DNA from: Pseudomonadales bacterium
Lineage (GTDB): Bacteria > Pseudomonadota > Gammaproteobacteria > Pseudomonadales > DC-out160
NCBI GenBank assembly: GCA_016765265.1
Contig: JAESQG010000352.1
Location: forward strand, 1 to 6,319
DNA length: 6,319 bases
Direction: 5' to 3'
The position numbers and the translations under genes were made by a program. Every line of letters starts with the position of its first letter. The first letter of the stretch is position 1. The notes under the pieces were generated by a model that saw only the letters and a program-made list of their open reading frames with translations, had not been told where the DNA came from and did no database searches. Positions 5,324-6,319 of this stretch are shown here, piece after piece.

Positions 5324-6319
5324 ATGAATTCAAGTAGTAAAAGCAGTAAGGCGCCGGGTTTTAATATATTGAATTTTCTTCGAAATCAATTATTTATACT
5401 GGCCCTGTTTTGCGGTTTCTCTATACCCACCAGCGTTTTTGCTACTACATTTGATCCTGGTTTTTTTGATATCTATCAAGTGCCTGTCGAGATCGATTAC
5501 GATCACGGGCTCTTTGGCGGCTCAGACTTTCAGAATGAAGTGAAATCTTCCACAGGCTATGTATTTCAAAAAAAGCAATTTGTTCTGATTTACTCCGAGA
5601 TAGATTTTCTAGTTCCTTTTTTGCCGAAAACCTATTCGTTGAAAAATTCAGAAGACACAGCGATTCTGCTCGCTGATGAAGATAGATTTTATGGGTTTCC
5701 ACTAGGCTCTATGGTCGATCATACAGGGAGATACCACGAGAAATATCCCAATGCAAATACCTATGGTGCTGAAGGTTACTTCGTAACACGAAATAACGAT
5801 GGCACGTTTACAGCCGAACTTGATCCAGATGCTCTTAATACCCCGCTAGTTTCATGGAATGTTTACAGTAGCTACTTTATAGATTTTGCATTTAACGAAA
5901 GGGTGCTCTTTAAGTACAAAAAAATAGAAGCTGATTTAGATAATGATGGAATAAACGAGTTTATTCTTCAATCCACGCAGCCTGGCTTCTCCACCCTAGT
6001 GCTAGGTGTAGATGCCAACGGCGAGGTAAATCGATCTGCTATTCTGCAGTCGAGTATTGGTGGTGTAGCGAGTTATACCGGAAACACTGATATTGTCATC
6101 AAAGATATTTCCGGCGATGGCGTGTCTGAAATTATTTTTAATATTGATGGACAAACACCCGTAGCCTTCGAATATGGATCAGATGGCAGCCTGACAGAAT
6201 ACACCTTGCAAATACCCATCGGTATCGAGCATCACGCCAAGTCCTACACTCCAGGCACCATCGCAGGCAACTTTGATGTCTCCCCCACCGGTATGCCAAA
6301 CTATTCAGTATCCATAGAT
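5324..6319 (+). CDS. Secreted SpvB/RHS-like protein with FG-GAP repeats, N-terminal part
   Basis: The frame is open from ATG 5324 through the last base of the window (332 codons, no stop), so the gene continues outside. A long basic n-region (K6, K9, R20) leads into a hydrophobic core (LFILALFCGFSIP) and a typical cleavage site SVFA/TT after residue 40, so the protein is exported. Residues 41-200 form an unrecognised domain, rich in aromatic residues. Two FG-GAP/VCBS-type calcium-binding loops follow: DLDNDGINEF (204-213) and DISGDGVSEI (261-270). At 310-331 comes PGTIAGNFDVSPTG followed by NYSVSI, which resembles the start of the SpvB-type module of RHS, TcaC/TcdB-like and related toxins ('GTxxGxFxVSxxGxxxYSIPI'). 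In this family that module precedes long YD/RHS repeats and a variable C-terminal effector. The visible part suggests a large secreted or surface polymorphic-toxin-like or cell-wall-associated protein. The C-terminal activity cannot be seen. A plain FG-GAP protein without RHS repeats is the alternative. Confidence 0.85.
   Translation, partial: MNSSSKSSKAPGFNILNFLRNQLFILALFCGFSIPTSVFATTFDPGFFDIYQVPVEIDYDHGLFGGSDFQNEVKSSTGYVFQKKQFVLIYSEIDFLVPFLPKTYSLKNSEDTAILLADEDRFYGFPLGSMVDHTGRYHEKYPNANTYGAEGYFVTRNNDGTFTAELDPDALNTPLVSWNVYSSYFIDFAFNERVLFKYKKIEADLDNDGINEFILQSTQPGFSTLVLGVDANGEVNRSAILQSSIGGVASYTGNTDIVIKDISGDGVSEIIFNIDGQTPVAFEYGSDGSLTEYTLQIPIGIEHHAKSYTPGTIAGNFDVSPTGMPNYSVSID

Noticed and set aside
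5445..5702. Minus-strand open frame of 85 codons
   Set aside because: It lies wholly opposite the signal-peptide-bearing RHS-like gene, which has the better start and recognisable motifs.

Overview
The window looks like an accessory stretch of a Gram-negative bacterial chromosome, most likely a gammaproteobacterium, possibly marine. The reasons are Sec-type signal peptides, Shine-Dalgarno sites, an IS66-type insertion sequence and the start of a secreted RHS/SpvB-like giant protein. This placement is inference from gene content; no taxonomic marker is present. Base composition varies: the aldehyde dehydrogenase region is fairly balanced, while the hypothetical gene at 1996 and the DNA to the right of the IS are visibly A+T-rich.

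Layout: (1) 83-125 is a strong bidirectional terminator. (2) 174-1601 on the minus strand is an aldehyde dehydrogenase gene of about 475 codons, interrupted by one in-frame TGA at 1254-1256. Everything on both sides of it is in the same frame and otherwise well preserved, so it looks like a recent nonsense pseudogene. (3) 1602-1995 is intergenic DNA with two adjacent tandem-repeat blocks (2 x 28 bp and 4 x 9 bp) and a good promoter. (4) 1996-2376 is an unrecognised 126-residue plus-strand protein whose promoter predicts a leaderless mRNA. (5) 2437-4150 is a complete, apparently intact IS66-family element (ISBst12-like, transposase only), bounded by 16-bp perfect inverted repeats. It carries an unexplained long imperfect hairpin in its non-coding end. 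(6) 4151-4745 is A+T-rich DNA with a possible broken small secreted-protein gene and a hairpin followed by a T-run. (7) 4752-5111 encodes a small secreted protein with two cysteines. (8) From 5324 to the window end runs an open reading frame (332 codons visible) with a signal peptide, two FG-GAP-like calcium-binding loops and the start of an SpvB/RHS-type module; the protein continues beyond the window.

How the parts relate: the dehydrogenase and the IS are not obviously linked to the rest. The two secreted-protein genes at the right are co-oriented, 212 bp apart, and may be parts of a secreted or surface effector locus. This is suggested by order and orientation only. The IS, the repeats and the broken genes fit a region under relaxed selection and active rearrangement. 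The most promising item for follow-up is the secreted RHS-like protein with its small secreted neighbour; I see no clear evidence of a wholly new system.
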